Assembly (NCBI RefSeq): GCF_022808615.1
Contig: NZ_JAKZKS010000018.1
Coordinates: 1 to 64,000 of the forward strand
Source of the DNA: Bacillus sp. FJAT-47783
GTDB taxonomy: Bacteria > Bacillota > Bacilli > Bacillales > Aeribacillaceae
Direction of reading: 5' to 3'
DNA: 64,000 bases
How positions within the stretch are numbered: position 1 is the stretch's first letter; each line of letters begins with the position of its first letter. The translations under genes were made by a program, and so were the position numbers. Under the pieces are notes generated by a model. It did no database searches. It saw only the letters and a program-made list of their open reading frames with translations, and was not told where the DNA came from. Below, one piece after another: positions 19,591 through 28,958 of this stretch.

Positions 19591-19625
19591 AAAAGTAGGA
19601 GAAGATTGTCCTCTCCTACTTTTTA
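19591..19625 (-). terminator. Intrinsic terminator of mobA
   Basis: Stem of at least 12 bp, AAAAGTAGGAGA / TCTCCTACTTTT, overlapping the mobA TAG stop codon, with a T-run on the minus strand. Confidence 0.85.
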
Positions 19626-20218
19626 TCCGTTGTATTCTGCAAATATTGATACGTGCTCAAATCGTTCACATTTATGAAATGATCTATATGTTCAAAATGA
19701 TGTTCATCCACATACTTCACGTTTACTTCATTCAAGAAATCGTTCATCTTAAGCGATTTCGCTTGGAGATGTTTGAGCATTAAAGGCTTTGTTCGGTTAT
19801 GATATAAGCCAACTAAAGGTTGGACTTTCCCTTGAATCATAGGAATGATTACGTCATTTCCAGGATGACAATGTGAGAGTAAAGTATGAACAACAGACTT
19901 TGAAATAAGGGGCATATCACAAGGTAAAACGAAATACCACGAGCTGTTCATATAAGACATAGCCGTGTATAAGCCCGCCATCGGACCTAACCCTTTCACT
20001 TCCTCAAAATCTGTGACTATTTGTGATTGGATCTGATGCGAAAGCTCGGTCTTCATTGAACGATTTCCGACAATGATCACATCGTCAGTCGTATCCATTA
20101 ACACCTCGTAGGCACGTTGAAAAAAAGTCTTTCCTTTATATTGAGCGAACGCTTTATTTGTACCGAAGCGCTTTGACTTTCCACCAGCAAGAATAATCCC
20201 AACAACTTTTTTATTCAC
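19616..20218 (-). CDS. mobA: Molybdenum cofactor guanylyltransferase MobA
   Basis: Transfers GMP from GTP to molybdopterin-Mo to make the MGD cofactor used by DMSO-reductase-type enzymes. The 200-aa protein has the nucleotide-binding start GIILAGGKSKRFGTNKAF and the LPCDMPLI metal-site motif of the family. The start is GTG 20218 with GAGGG upstream. It fits functionally with the Mo-bisMGD formate dehydrogenase and FdhD encoded at 38.9-42.6 kb. No other Mo-cofactor genes are in the window. Confidence 0.9.
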   Translation of the reverse strand: MNKKVVGIILAGGKSKRFGTNKAFAQYKGKTFFQRAYEVLMDTTDDVIIVGNRSMKTELSHQIQSQIVTDFEEVKGLGPMAGLYTAMSYMNSSWYFVLPCDMPLISKSVVHTLLSHCHPGNDVIIPMIQGKVQPLVGLYHNRTKPLMLKHLQAKSLKMNDFLNEVNVKYVDEHHFEHIDHFINVNDLSTYQYLQNTTDKK

Positions 20219-20262
20219 GAATAATCCCTCTTTTTTTCCCTCTATTATAGCTTATTTTTTCG

Positions 20263-20445
20263 TTAGGGGAGTTTCGACTTTTTCTTAATGCTCGGTCTTT
20301 GCAAAAAGAAATATTGATACTCTTTTTCAAGCTCCGTAATCGTCATGTTATTGACAATCTCTTCATTATACACACCAATTGCTAATAGCTTTTCAGCATA
20401 ATATTTTCTCTGCTCTTGTAATGCTTGTTTCAGCATTTTACTCAT
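20263..20445 (-). CDS. FbpA-like small protein (Fur-regulated basic protein family)
   Basis: A 60-aa basic protein. The region MSKMLKQALQEQRKYYAEKL, then IGVY, then MTITELEKEY resembles the Fur-regulated basic protein A family of Bacillus (L..ER...I.KL...GVY......LT..EL...Y), recalled from memory. The frame extends to 20487, but GGAG is 8 bases before ATG 20445. A Fur-box-like inverted repeat lies just upstream. Role inferred: iron-starvation microprotein. Confidence 0.65.
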   Translation of the reverse strand: MSKMLKQALQEQRKYYAEKLLAIGVYNEEIVNNMTITELEKEYQYFFLQRPSIKKKSKLP

Positions 20446-20493
20446 GTCTTTCACTCCACTTTCATCCTTATACTCTTTTATAAGCATATCGAA

Positions 20494-20510
20494 TGATTGT
20501 TATCCAATCA
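20494..20510. promoter_or_regulatory. Fur-box-like inverted repeat
   Basis: TGATTG-TTATC-CAATCA, a 6-bp inverted repeat with 5-base centre, 49 bases upstream of the FbpA-like start. It resembles but does not match the TGATAATNATTATCA Fur box. Confidence 0.35.
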
Positions 20511-20683
20511 TGAAATCAATGTAAATAATTGCTTAAGGAATATTAAAAAGCAGTGCCTTTTTCGTAACAATTGTTGTTTGATAAGAAAAAACAATGGGTA
20601 TTCTCGAGTTTCTTACAACGCTTACAACAACAAATGAAGTTTATTCCAAACGAAATGTGCCAATACTAGACGGATGAAAGGGA

Positions 20684-21016
20684 GTGATTCACATATCTAT
20701 TTTAAAGCCCATTGCCATGAAACGAACGAAGACGAGTCAGTTCATTTACTTTTTAAATATGAATGAACCTCCTCATTCAAGGTTATGTTTAGCACATATT
20801 GAACAGCAAAAAATGAAAGCGCTAGCTGTTTATGAAAAAAACAACGAACGCTTTGAAGATATTACAATGTTATTTACGGAGGAATATTTACAAAATATGA
20901 AAAATGAATTGTTCGCTTATGTCTCATCAGCTCGCAAAGGAAAATCAATTTTGCGGAAAAAATCACCCGAATTGAGTGACAACGTTTCTACTATTAAAAG
21001 ATATACTGGACAATAA
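20684..21016 (+). CDS. Hypothetical protein, about 105-110 aa, unclear start
   Basis: Not recognised. A basic, soluble protein (ISILKPIAMKRTKTSQFIYF at its start; C-terminal KGKSILRKKSPE) with no membrane segment or metal motif. The start is uncertain. GTG 20684 overlaps the GGGAG ribosome site. The best-spaced codon is ATA 20693 (8 bases after GGAG), a rare initiator. ATG 20717 has no ribosome site. Its 3' end overlaps the convergent chrA gene by 23 bases. Confidence 0.6.
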   Translation: MIHISILKPIAMKRTKTSQFIYFLNMNEPPHSRLCLAHIEQQKMKALAVYEKNNERFEDITMLFTEEYLQNMKNELFAYVSSARKGKSILRKKSPELSDNVSTIKRYTGQ

Positions 21017-22166
21017 CCGTTCCAATGGCCGTTATAATAACGACAAGCCATGCCGGTTTTTTCCAAAACTGCAATAACGCAAAGGCACCAAGGGCGATGG
21101 AAAAGTCAGCTGAAGACTGTACGGCACTTGTCCATACCGGGTGGTAAAAAGCAGCGATTAATATTCCAACAACCGCCGCATTAACGCCCATTAATGCTGC
21201 TTGAACAGAAGCTCTTCTTCGAATGATATTCCAAAATGGAAGAGCCCCCAATAATAAAAGAAAAGATGGTAAAAACATCGCAATCGTTGCAACAATCGCT
21301 CCTTTATATCCTGCAATAAAGGCCCCTAAATAGCTCGATAACGTAAAAAGTGGGCCTGGTACAGCTTGGGCAGCACCGTAGCCAGCGAGAAAGTCTTCTT
21401 CTGAAATCCAGCCAACAGGAACAACTTCGCGTTCCATCATCGGTAAGACGACATGTCCACCACCGAACACAATCGAGCCAACCCGATAAAATGTATCAAA
21501 CATCGCAATAAAGAAAGAGTCAGTCGAATTCCTTAACAAAGGAAGCACGATAAGTAAAGCAAAAAACAGGCACCAAGATACGATTCCAACCGATTTGGAA
21601 ATTCGAATCGGTAAATCGGGCACATCCGGGACTTCTTTTTTTCGAAATAAAACATAACCTGTTAAGCCAGCAAGTAAGATTACAGCAATTTGACCGATTG
21701 CAGTTGGAAACAAAAATACGGCAATTGTTGCCACGATGGCAATCGTTTGCCTCGGACGATCGGGGGCTAGTTTTTTCCCCATGCCATAAACAGCATGTGC
21801 GACAACGGCTACCGCGACAAGCTTCAAACCGTGAATCCAGCTAGAGGCATCAATCACTTCTCCTTGTAAAAAGTTTGCAAATAGAACGAGCACAATCACA
21901 GATGGCATCGTAAAACCGAACCATGAAAGAATTCCTCCGACAATTCCACCACGCATCATCCCTATTGCAATTCCTACCTGACTGCTCGCAGGTCCTGGGA
22001 GAAACTGACATAACGCAATTAAATCCGCATAACTTTTCTCATTTAACCATTTTCTTCTATTAATATACTCTTCTTTAAAATAGGCTAAATGGGCAACAGG
22101 TCCGCCGAAAGAGGTTAAACCTAGACGTGTCGAAACGAATAAAATTTCTAACCATTTCTTTAACAT
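20994..22166 (-). CDS. chrA: Chromate transporter ChrA (two-domain)
   Basis: CHR-family membrane protein, 390 aa, with two homologous halves. The N-terminal half carries GLTSFGGPVAHL and the C-terminal half carries GSIVFGGGHVVLPMME, the paired FGG motifs of the family. PGPASSQVGIAIG and VPGPLFTLSSYLG are the matching second motifs. About 10-12 membrane segments. Known members export chromate by proton-driven transport; many are annotated only by homology. GGAG lies 13 bases before the ATG. It overlaps the convergent hypothetical gene at its 3' end. Confidence 0.9.
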   Translation of the reverse strand: MLKKWLEILFVSTRLGLTSFGGPVAHLAYFKEEYINRRKWLNEKSYADLIALCQFLPGPASSQVGIAIGMMRGGIVGGILSWFGFTMPSVIVLVLFANFLQGEVIDASSWIHGLKLVAVAVVAHAVYGMGKKLAPDRPRQTIAIVATIAVFLFPTAIGQIAVILLAGLTGYVLFRKKEVPDVPDLPIRISKSVGIVSWCLFFALLIVLPLLRNSTDSFFIAMFDTFYRVGSIVFGGGHVVLPMMEREVVPVGWISEEDFLAGYGAAQAVPGPLFTLSSYLGAFIAGYKGAIVATIAMFLPSFLLLLGALPFWNIIRRRASVQAALMGVNAAVVGILIAAFYHPVWTSAVQSSADFSIALGAFALLQFWKKPAWLVVIITAIGTVIVQYIF

Positions 22167-22375
22167 CGATTTGCTTCTGCTCCTTTAATTGTTTAAACTA
22201 TCCAACGTCATTTTACATGAGAAAAAATAAGGAAACAATCCTTTCCTAAATAACTATTCTCTCCTAAGTTTATATGACTAATGAGAAATGTATCAATGCC
22301 CTCTTTTTACTGAAGGATTTAATGTGGTAAAATTTATTTTAAAGTACTTAATTGAGATTTTAGGGAGGGATTATT

Positions 22376-22942
22376 TTGTCACTACTTAACGACATGCTTC
22401 AATTCAATGAAAAATTTGTTGAAAATGCCGAATATCAGCCGTATGAAACATCTAAATTCCCAAATAAACGGTTAGTCATTTTTAGCTGTATGGATACGCG
22501 ATTAGTCGAGCTGTTACCAAAGGCGTTAAATATTAAGAATGGTGATGTAAAAATGGTAAAAAATGCTGGAGCTATTCTTACACACCCACTCGATTCAACG
22601 ATGAGATCGATTCTTGTTGCTGTATATGAGCTTCAAGCTGATGAAGTAATGGTCATTGGTCATCACCGTTGTGGAATGGCAGGTGTAAACCCAGAGGCCC
22701 TATTAGAAAAATGCATCGAGCGTGGAATTAAACAGGAAACGATTTCGACACTAGAAAATTCGGGTATCGATTTACATAAATGGTTAGAAGGTTTTGACAA
22801 AGTAGAGGAAAATGTGAAAAACAGCGTTAATATGATTAAAGAACATCCATTAATGCCAAAGACAGTTCCTGTTCATGGACTTGTTATCGATCCAGAAACA
22901 GGAAAACTCGATTTAGTCATTGATGGATATGAAGGACTTTAA
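22376..22942 (+). CDS. ytiB: Beta-class carbonic anhydrase (YtiB-like)
   Basis: Interconverts CO2 and bicarbonate at a zinc site. The 188-aa protein has the CMDTR motif (first Cys and Asp-Arg pair) and GHHRCGM with the His and second Cys ligands. Length and sequence resemble B. subtilis YtiB. The start is TTG 22376 with GGGAGGG about 5-7 bases upstream. It is monocistronic and converges on bioD across a shared terminator. Confidence 0.9.
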   Translation: MSLLNDMLQFNEKFVENAEYQPYETSKFPNKRLVIFSCMDTRLVELLPKALNIKNGDVKMVKNAGAILTHPLDSTMRSILVAVYELQADEVMVIGHHRCGMAGVNPEALLEKCIERGIKQETISTLENSGIDLHKWLEGFDKVEENVKNSVNMIKEHPLMPKTVPVHGLVIDPETGKLDLVIDGYEGL

Positions 22943-22972
22943 AAATTCACAAAAAGACAGTTTATAATAATA

Positions 22973-22998
22973 ATAAGCCGGCTACCTTGCCGGCTTAT
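22973..22998. terminator. Shared terminator of the carbonic anhydrase gene and bioD
   Basis: Perfect 10-bp GC-rich stem ATAAGCCGGC / GCCGGCTTAT with a 6-base loop. The right arm contains the bioD stop codon. T/A-rich flanks on both sides. Confidence 0.85.
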
Positions 22999-23678
22999 AT
23001 ATTTTGTACAGAAAACCATTCACTTATATTCCCCTCGTCTTCTTCCGTAAATGGAACTCTTCCTAAAATCGGGAGCTTCGTTAGTTTTTCGATCATGCGC
23101 ATATTATCTTTTTCAATTAAATCTGGTTCGTTTGACACTTGATTAAATACAATCCCTAGTACCGTTAAATGATGGGCCTTTGCGTATTCAATTGTTACTA
23201 ACGTATGGTTAATCGATCCTAAATGTGGCGGTACAACTAAAATAAGCGGGATATTTAGTAATTGAATAAGGTCTTTTGTCATTAATAAATGATCTGACTC
23301 TACTAATGGAACAGCTAGCCCCCCAGCACCTTCTACTAAAACGATATCATGCTCTTTCAATAACTGTTCGTAATGATTCTTTATTCGATGCAGATCGATT
23401 TGAACATTTTCAATGGATGCTGCTAAATGAGGTGAAGCCGGCTTTTTAAAGAAATATGTACATAAATCCTTTTGGGTGAATGATAATTTTGCGGTTTCAA
23501 TATATTGTTCTACATCCTCAGCAATAAGCTCTCCATTTTTCTCGATACACCCTGTTTGGATCGGTTTATACGGTGCAACATGAAACCCTTGCTCTTTCAA
23601 TGCTTTTGTTAAATACTTCGTGACAAACGTCTTTCCTATTTCCGTCCCCGTTCCTGTCACAAAAATTCCTTTCCCCAT
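22995..23678 (-). CDS. bioD: Dethiobiotin synthetase BioD
   Basis: ATP-dependent carboxylation of DAPA to dethiobiotin, the penultimate step of biotin synthesis. The 227-aa protein has P-loop FVTGTGTEIGKTFVT, PIQTG, the VEGAGGLAVPL motif and a typical BioD length. It stands alone: no bioA/B/F/W in the window. A BirA-like operator 54 bases upstream suggests it belongs to the biotin regulon. Confidence 0.93.
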   Translation of the reverse strand: MGKGIFVTGTGTEIGKTFVTKYLTKALKEQGFHVAPYKPIQTGCIEKNGELIAEDVEQYIETAKLSFTQKDLCTYFFKKPASPHLAASIENVQIDLHRIKNHYEQLLKEHDIVLVEGAGGLAVPLVESDHLLMTKDLIQLLNIPLILVVPPHLGSINHTLVTIEYAKAHHLTVLGIVFNQVSNEPDLIEKDNMRMIEKLTKLPILGRVPFTEEDEGNISEWFSVQNI

Positions 23679-23731
23679 CTACCTTCACTCCTGTATCTAT
23701 TTTTGTACTATTTTAAGGGAAAAGGCTCTTT

Positions 23732-23762
23732 TTGTAAACTTAATTGACCATCAAGTTTATAT
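23732..23762. promoter_or_regulatory. Candidate BirA operator upstream of bioD
   Basis: TTGTAAAC - 15 bases - GTTTATAT. As I recall it, the BirA box consensus is two half-sites of the TTGTWAAC / GTTWACAA type separated by about 15 bases. The left half is perfect; the right half departs at the end. Confidence 0.5.
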
Positions 23763-23828
23763 TTATCGCTGCTTCCTATGAAAAAGCACCCTATATTATT
23801 GAAAGCACAGAATTTTCTATCTAAATAA

Positions 23829-23872
23829 AAAAGTCGTCTCCACATTCTCATATCCTAAGAAGTGTTGACGAC
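23829..23872 (-). terminator. Terminator of xpt-pbuX
   Basis: On the minus strand AAGTCGTC and GACGACTT close a long stem whose inner arms also pair partly, followed by a T-run. It lies just after the permease stop codon. Confidence 0.75.
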
Positions 23873-23890
23873 TTACGGAGTTTTTATTTT

Positions 23891-25892
<2,002 letters not shown>

Positions 25893-25943
25893 GAATAGAA
25901 AAAGGGTATAAACGTATGTATCCGTATACAAACGTTCCATTGC

Positions 25944-26016
25944 TCACCCATAGTCGAATTATTTACGGTAATTCGGTAGAAACTTGCGAGCCATATCCCC
26001 GCGATTATATGAGTGA
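25944..26016 (-). ncRNA. Purine (guanine-type) riboswitch aptamer
   Basis: All conserved blocks are present on the minus strand: ATATAATC, GGATATGG, GTTTCTACC, CCGTAAAT and CGACTATG. P1 pairs TCACTCATA with TATGGGTGA. The residue before GACTAT is C, the position that selects guanine/hypoxanthine (U there would select adenine). Confidence 0.96.
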
Positions 26017-26039
26017 ATTGACTATAAAATTTTGTAACT

Positions 26040-26067
26040 ATTATAGCATTTCTACAAATAATATCAA
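26040..26067 (-). promoter_or_regulatory. Promoter of xpt-pbuX
   Basis: Minus strand TTGATA (26062-26067), 16-base spacer, TATAAT (26040-26045). The expected transcript start lies about 15 bases before the riboswitch aptamer. Confidence 0.75.
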
Positions 26068-26158
26068 TATTTTCAAGAAAAACGAACGTTCAATCATTAA
26101 TTTTCGAACAATTTCGATTAATAATATAATAACATTCGTTTTTTTAAAATCTCATCAT

Positions 26159-26221
26159 TTGACAGTGTGGAACTTATTGATTACTATATGTTTAAACGTT
26201 TAACATTTTAAACATTTAAAC
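26159..26221 (+). promoter_or_regulatory. Promoter and near-palindromic operator of the SDR-arsR pair
   Basis: TTGACA (26159-26164), 17-base spacer, TACTAT (26182-26187). Immediately after it, 26190-26221 is a 32-bp imperfect palindrome made of TTTAAAC/GTTTAAA words, covering the expected transcript start. Position and shape suit repression by the ArsR protein encoded two genes downstream. Confidence 0.65.
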
Positions 26222-26247
26222 ACAATTAAAAAGGAGTACTATATGTC

Positions 26248-27027
26248 ATGAATCAAACCGCTTTGATTACAGGTGCATCAAATGGGATAGGTCTTGAATT
26301 TGCGTATTTATTTGCTCATAAACAATACAATCTCGTATTAGTTGCCCGCAGTGAGGAAAAATTAAACGAACTTGCCCATGAACTAGAACGTAAATACGGT
26401 ATAAGTGCAACAGTCATTGCACAAGATCTTGCAACTGATGGTGCTGATCAGCTAATTATGAAACAACTAGATGCAAAAGGGATTGAAGTTGATATTTTAA
26501 TAAACAATGCAGGTTTTGGGGGATTTGGTGAGTTTGCGAATACAAATCTTGAAAATGAACTGAATATGATTCAAGTGAATATTACAGCACTTACCGCATT
26601 AACAAAGCGAGTTCTTCCAGGGATGATGAAACGAAAGCGCGGTCGTATTTTAAACGTGGCTTCGACAGCTGCCTTTCAACCAGGCCCGTTAATGGCTGTC
26701 TATTACGCATCAAAAGCATATGTCCTATCATTTTCTGAAGCATTAGCAAACGAGCTAAAGGATCATCACATTACGGTAACAGCTCTTTGTCCAGGACCAA
26801 CGAAAACAGGATTCACGGAAAAAGCGAACTTAGAAAAATCGAAATTATTTAAACAAATGAAAGTGATGGATGTGAAAACGGTTGTTGAAGCAGGTTACAG
26901 TGGAATGATGAAAGGAAAAACCGTCATTATACCAGGCTTACAAAATAAGCTTTTAGCATCTTCCACTCGATTCGCACCTCGCAACGTCGTGACATCCATT
27001 GTACGAAGCATACAAGAGCGCGTATAA
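26248..27027 (+). CDS. Short-chain dehydrogenase/reductase (YqjQ-like)
   Basis: Classical SDR, 259 aa. Cofactor motif TGASNGIG at residues 7-14, NNAG in the middle, and catalytic Ser plus YASK (Tyr-x-x-x-Lys) near residues 140-157; an Arg in the first loop (VARSEEK) suggests NADPH. Length and sequence resemble B. subtilis YqjQ. AAAGGAG lies 11 bases before the ATG. An ArsR gene follows 35 bases later in the same direction, so the two are probably one transcription unit. Substrate unknown. Confidence 0.9.
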   Translation: MNQTALITGASNGIGLEFAYLFAHKQYNLVLVARSEEKLNELAHELERKYGISATVIAQDLATDGADQLIMKQLDAKGIEVDILINNAGFGGFGEFANTNLENELNMIQVNITALTALTKRVLPGMMKRKRGRILNVASTAAFQPGPLMAVYYASKAYVLSFSEALANELKDHHITVTALCPGPTKTGFTEKANLEKSKLFKQMKVMDVKTVVEAGYSGMMKGKTVIIPGLQNKLLASSTRFAPRNVVTSIVRSIQERV

Positions 27028-27062
27028 TGTTTTGTAAGATTTTATAGAGAAGAGGATCGTTT

Positions 27063-27392
27063 ATGGGACAAAAAGCTATCGAGACGTTTCGTGCATGTAT
27101 TCCGTTATTTCAAACACTTAGCGACACGTACCGCCAAGATATCATCTTACTACTTGCCGAAAAAGGTCCATTAACAGTAAACGAAATTACTAATCATTCA
27201 ACACTTTCAAGACCAGCCATATCACATCATTTGAAAATATTACGTGACAACGAGCTCGTTTCCATTGAACAAAAAGGGACACAGCGATACTATTCGCTAG
27301 CACTTGATACGTCTCTTAAATTATTAAAAGAATTAATTGAAGTGGTCGAGTCGACATGTGATTTAACTGACTCACCGTCTACTAAAGGTTGA
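27063..27392 (+). CDS. ArsR family transcriptional regulator
   Basis: Winged-helix repressor, 109 aa. HTH in the order LSDTYRQDIILLLAEKGPLT, VNEITNHSTLSRPAISHHLK, ILRDNELVSIEQKGTQRYYS. The metal-binding CxC typical of true arsenic or zinc sensors is absent from the DNA-binding helix, so it probably senses something else. It is co-directional with the SDR gene and may autoregulate through the palindrome at 26190. Confidence 0.88.
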   Translation: MGQKAIETFRACIPLFQTLSDTYRQDIILLLAEKGPLTVNEITNHSTLSRPAISHHLKILRDNELVSIEQKGTQRYYSLALDTSLKLLKELIEVVESTCDLTDSPSTKG

Positions 27393-27429
27393 TAAAGTAT
27401 TATATTTATTTTGTCAACCTTATTTTTTT
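27385..27429 (+). terminator. Terminator of SDR-arsR
   Basis: AAGGTTGA (overlapping the arsR stop) pairs with TCAACCTT, followed by ATTTTTTTC. The inner A/T-rich arms can extend the stem. Confidence 0.75.
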
Positions 27430-27471
27430 CTTCTTCACTTTCTAAACCTACATCTATTCCCCCAAAATTTT

Positions 27472-27480
27472 TGCTATAAT
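27472..27480 (+). promoter_or_regulatory. Extended -10 promoter of the membrane protein gene
   Basis: TGCTATAAT is an extended -10 element; no good -35 is seen. The expected transcript start near 27487 is downstream of the ATG at 27481, which argues for the TTG start at 27535. Confidence 0.6.
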
Positions 27481-27534
27481 ATGTTCGTTAAATGTTTCCT
27501 ATCATCAGTCAAGCTAAAAGGAGTAGAGAAGACG

Positions 27535-28272
27535 TTGGAACAAGTAAAAAATTCTTTCCATACATTGAAGAAGCTTTCTGTAAAAGATTGGTTTTTATTA
27601 TTTATTGGTATCGCGATTGCGACTGGGTTATTCTTACTAATTGGAACAAACAATATTTTCTTTCAATTTACCATTCTTCTATTTAATTCATGGTTAACGA
27701 TTTTTGTTTTCCTTCTTTATAAGCGACTAAACTTATTCATAAAAGAACAGGCATCACAAACAAAAGAGAATGAAACAACTTTTCGACCGGTAGCAGATGA
27801 TGACGTTGAAAAAACAATGCAATATAAAGAAAAAGAACTGACACAAATTGAATTAGACAAAACCATTATTTTCGAAGAATTGTTATCAAAAACGGATTTA
27901 AAAGAAGCAGAAAAACAAGCTTATCGAAAGAAAATCTCTGATAAAGAGTTAGAAGCAAAGTCGATTCAGCAAGACCTTGCCCTCTTAAAAACTCGTATTC
28001 AAAAGGTCGTAAAGGACAGTGCAAATTTTCTTTTAAAACGTGATCCATCACTCGAGAAGGTAATTGAATTGTTAAGTGCAGATTTTATCATTCATCGTTC
28101 GTTTGATGAAATTAACGAAAAGCTAAACGAAGTTCACTCGGAATTACCTCAAAACGTCATTGAGGATCTAAAGAAAGCCCATATGATGACAGATCAATAT
28201 GCTCTTACACGAATCGGTTACCGCGAGTTAACAAAAGCTGCGAAAAAAGGGCGAGTCAGCTTATTAAAATAA
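27535..28272 (+). CDS. Hypothetical membrane protein with cytoplasmic coiled coil
   Basis: Not recognised. From TTG 27535 (AAAGGAG 11 bases upstream) it encodes 245 aa. It begins with a short amphipathic stretch, then two close membrane segments at about residues 20-62 (WFLLFIGIAIATGLFLLIG, then FFQFTILLFNSWLTIFVFLL), then a long charged helical cytoplasmic part with likely coiled coil (residues 75-170). An earlier ATG at 27481 would precede the probable transcript start. Monocistronic, ending at a strong terminator. Confidence 0.75.
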   Translation: MEQVKNSFHTLKKLSVKDWFLLFIGIAIATGLFLLIGTNNIFFQFTILLFNSWLTIFVFLLYKRLNLFIKEQASQTKENETTFRPVADDDVEKTMQYKEKELTQIELDKTIIFEELLSKTDLKEAEKQAYRKKISDKELEAKSIQQDLALLKTRIQKVVKDSANFLLKRDPSLEKVIELLSADFIIHRSFDEINEKLNEVHSELPQNVIEDLKKAHMMTDQYALTRIGYRELTKAAKKGRVSLLK

Positions 28273-28273
28273 G

Positions 28274-28317
28274 AATTGAAAACAAGCAGGAGATGATTCT
28301 TCTGCTTGTTTTCAATT
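28274..28317 (+). terminator. Strong intrinsic terminator
   Basis: Perfect 16-bp stem AATTGAAAACAAGCAG / CTGCTTGTTTTCAATT with a 12-base loop, directly after the membrane protein gene. Confidence 0.85.
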
Positions 28318-28402
28318 TAAAAATCATAGTCTTGTTGAATAAGGAGAGGTCGAGGTAAAGTTTTTTCAAGCTCGTTTGCTTGTTTTCCGTTGTAGTTCCA
28401 TT

Positions 28403-28526
28403 CTATTGAGGCACTTGCGCTACTTTATGTATCACTTTCCTCGTACTATGCGCATTTTCACAAGCTCCTTGCGTCTCGTTTCCCAAGTTATGCGCCTTTT
28501 AATAAAAAACGTGCACTTTTTTCTTT
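28403..28526. repeat. 21-bp phased degenerate repeat array A
   Basis: Six words occur exactly 21 bases apart, with their central G at 28408, 28429, 28450, 28471, 28492 and 28513: TTGAGG, ATGTAT, ATGCGC, TTGCGT, ATGCGC, GTGCAC. T-rich stretches lie between them. The array fills the gap between the convergent membrane-protein and CobU-like genes. No open frame with a ribosome site is present. Confidence 0.7.
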
Positions 28527-28958
28527 TTACTTGATCCGCTCATTGATTCCGTACCAAATAATATCAACTCTCTCCGCTCTTTTCACAATATCTTGAAAGC
28601 ACCAGCCTGATACATCTCGCCATAATCTTTCTTTCGCTTCAAGCGGTACGATTCCTTTTGTCATGTCCGTACCAATTAAGATGAGGGAGCGACTTGAATC
28701 TTCCCTTTCCCACTTCTCCCATATATGCATTACTTGAAGCCAATGTGACTTCCAATCTTCTCTCTCCAAATGATCATATAAAAATTGCTCAACACCTTCA
28801 ATGACTGTAATCGTTTGAAATGATTCAATCTTTATCCAATCATAAGCACACTTCTTCTCATATCCTGAAATCCAACTGTACGTTTCATTATCCTTTAACA
28901 CATGTTGTTTTACCCACTTTCGTTTTCCGTTAAAGGCCCCTCCTGTAACAAAATGCAC
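28527..28958 (-). CDS. Divergent CobU-like protein (second copy)
   Basis: Resembles adenosylcobinamide kinase/guanylyltransferase in size and C-terminal part (GIVPLEAKERLWRDVSGWCFQDIVKRAERV, like GIVP...RRFRD..G..NQ...A of CobU; given as separate words GIVPLEAKER, LWRDVSGW, CFQDIVKRAE). The P-loop is GGAFNGKR, lacking the Ser/Thr after GK that true CobU has (GGVRSGKS in the other copy here). The frame runs to 29006, but AGGAGG is 8 bases before GTG 28958, giving 143 aa. It overlaps cobC by 49 bases and ends the B12 salvage operon. Activity uncertain. Confidence 0.72.
   Translation of the reverse strand: MHFVTGGAFNGKRKWVKQHVLKDNETYSWISGYEKKCAYDWIKIESFQTITVIEGVEQFLYDHLEREDWKSHWLQVMHIWEKWEREDSSRSLILIGTDMTKGIVPLEAKERLWRDVSGWCFQDIVKRAERVDIIWYGINERIK

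Noticed and set aside
25916-26203. 95-codon plus-strand open frame
   Set aside because: Antisense to the guanine riboswitch and xpt promoter; explained by the RNA element.
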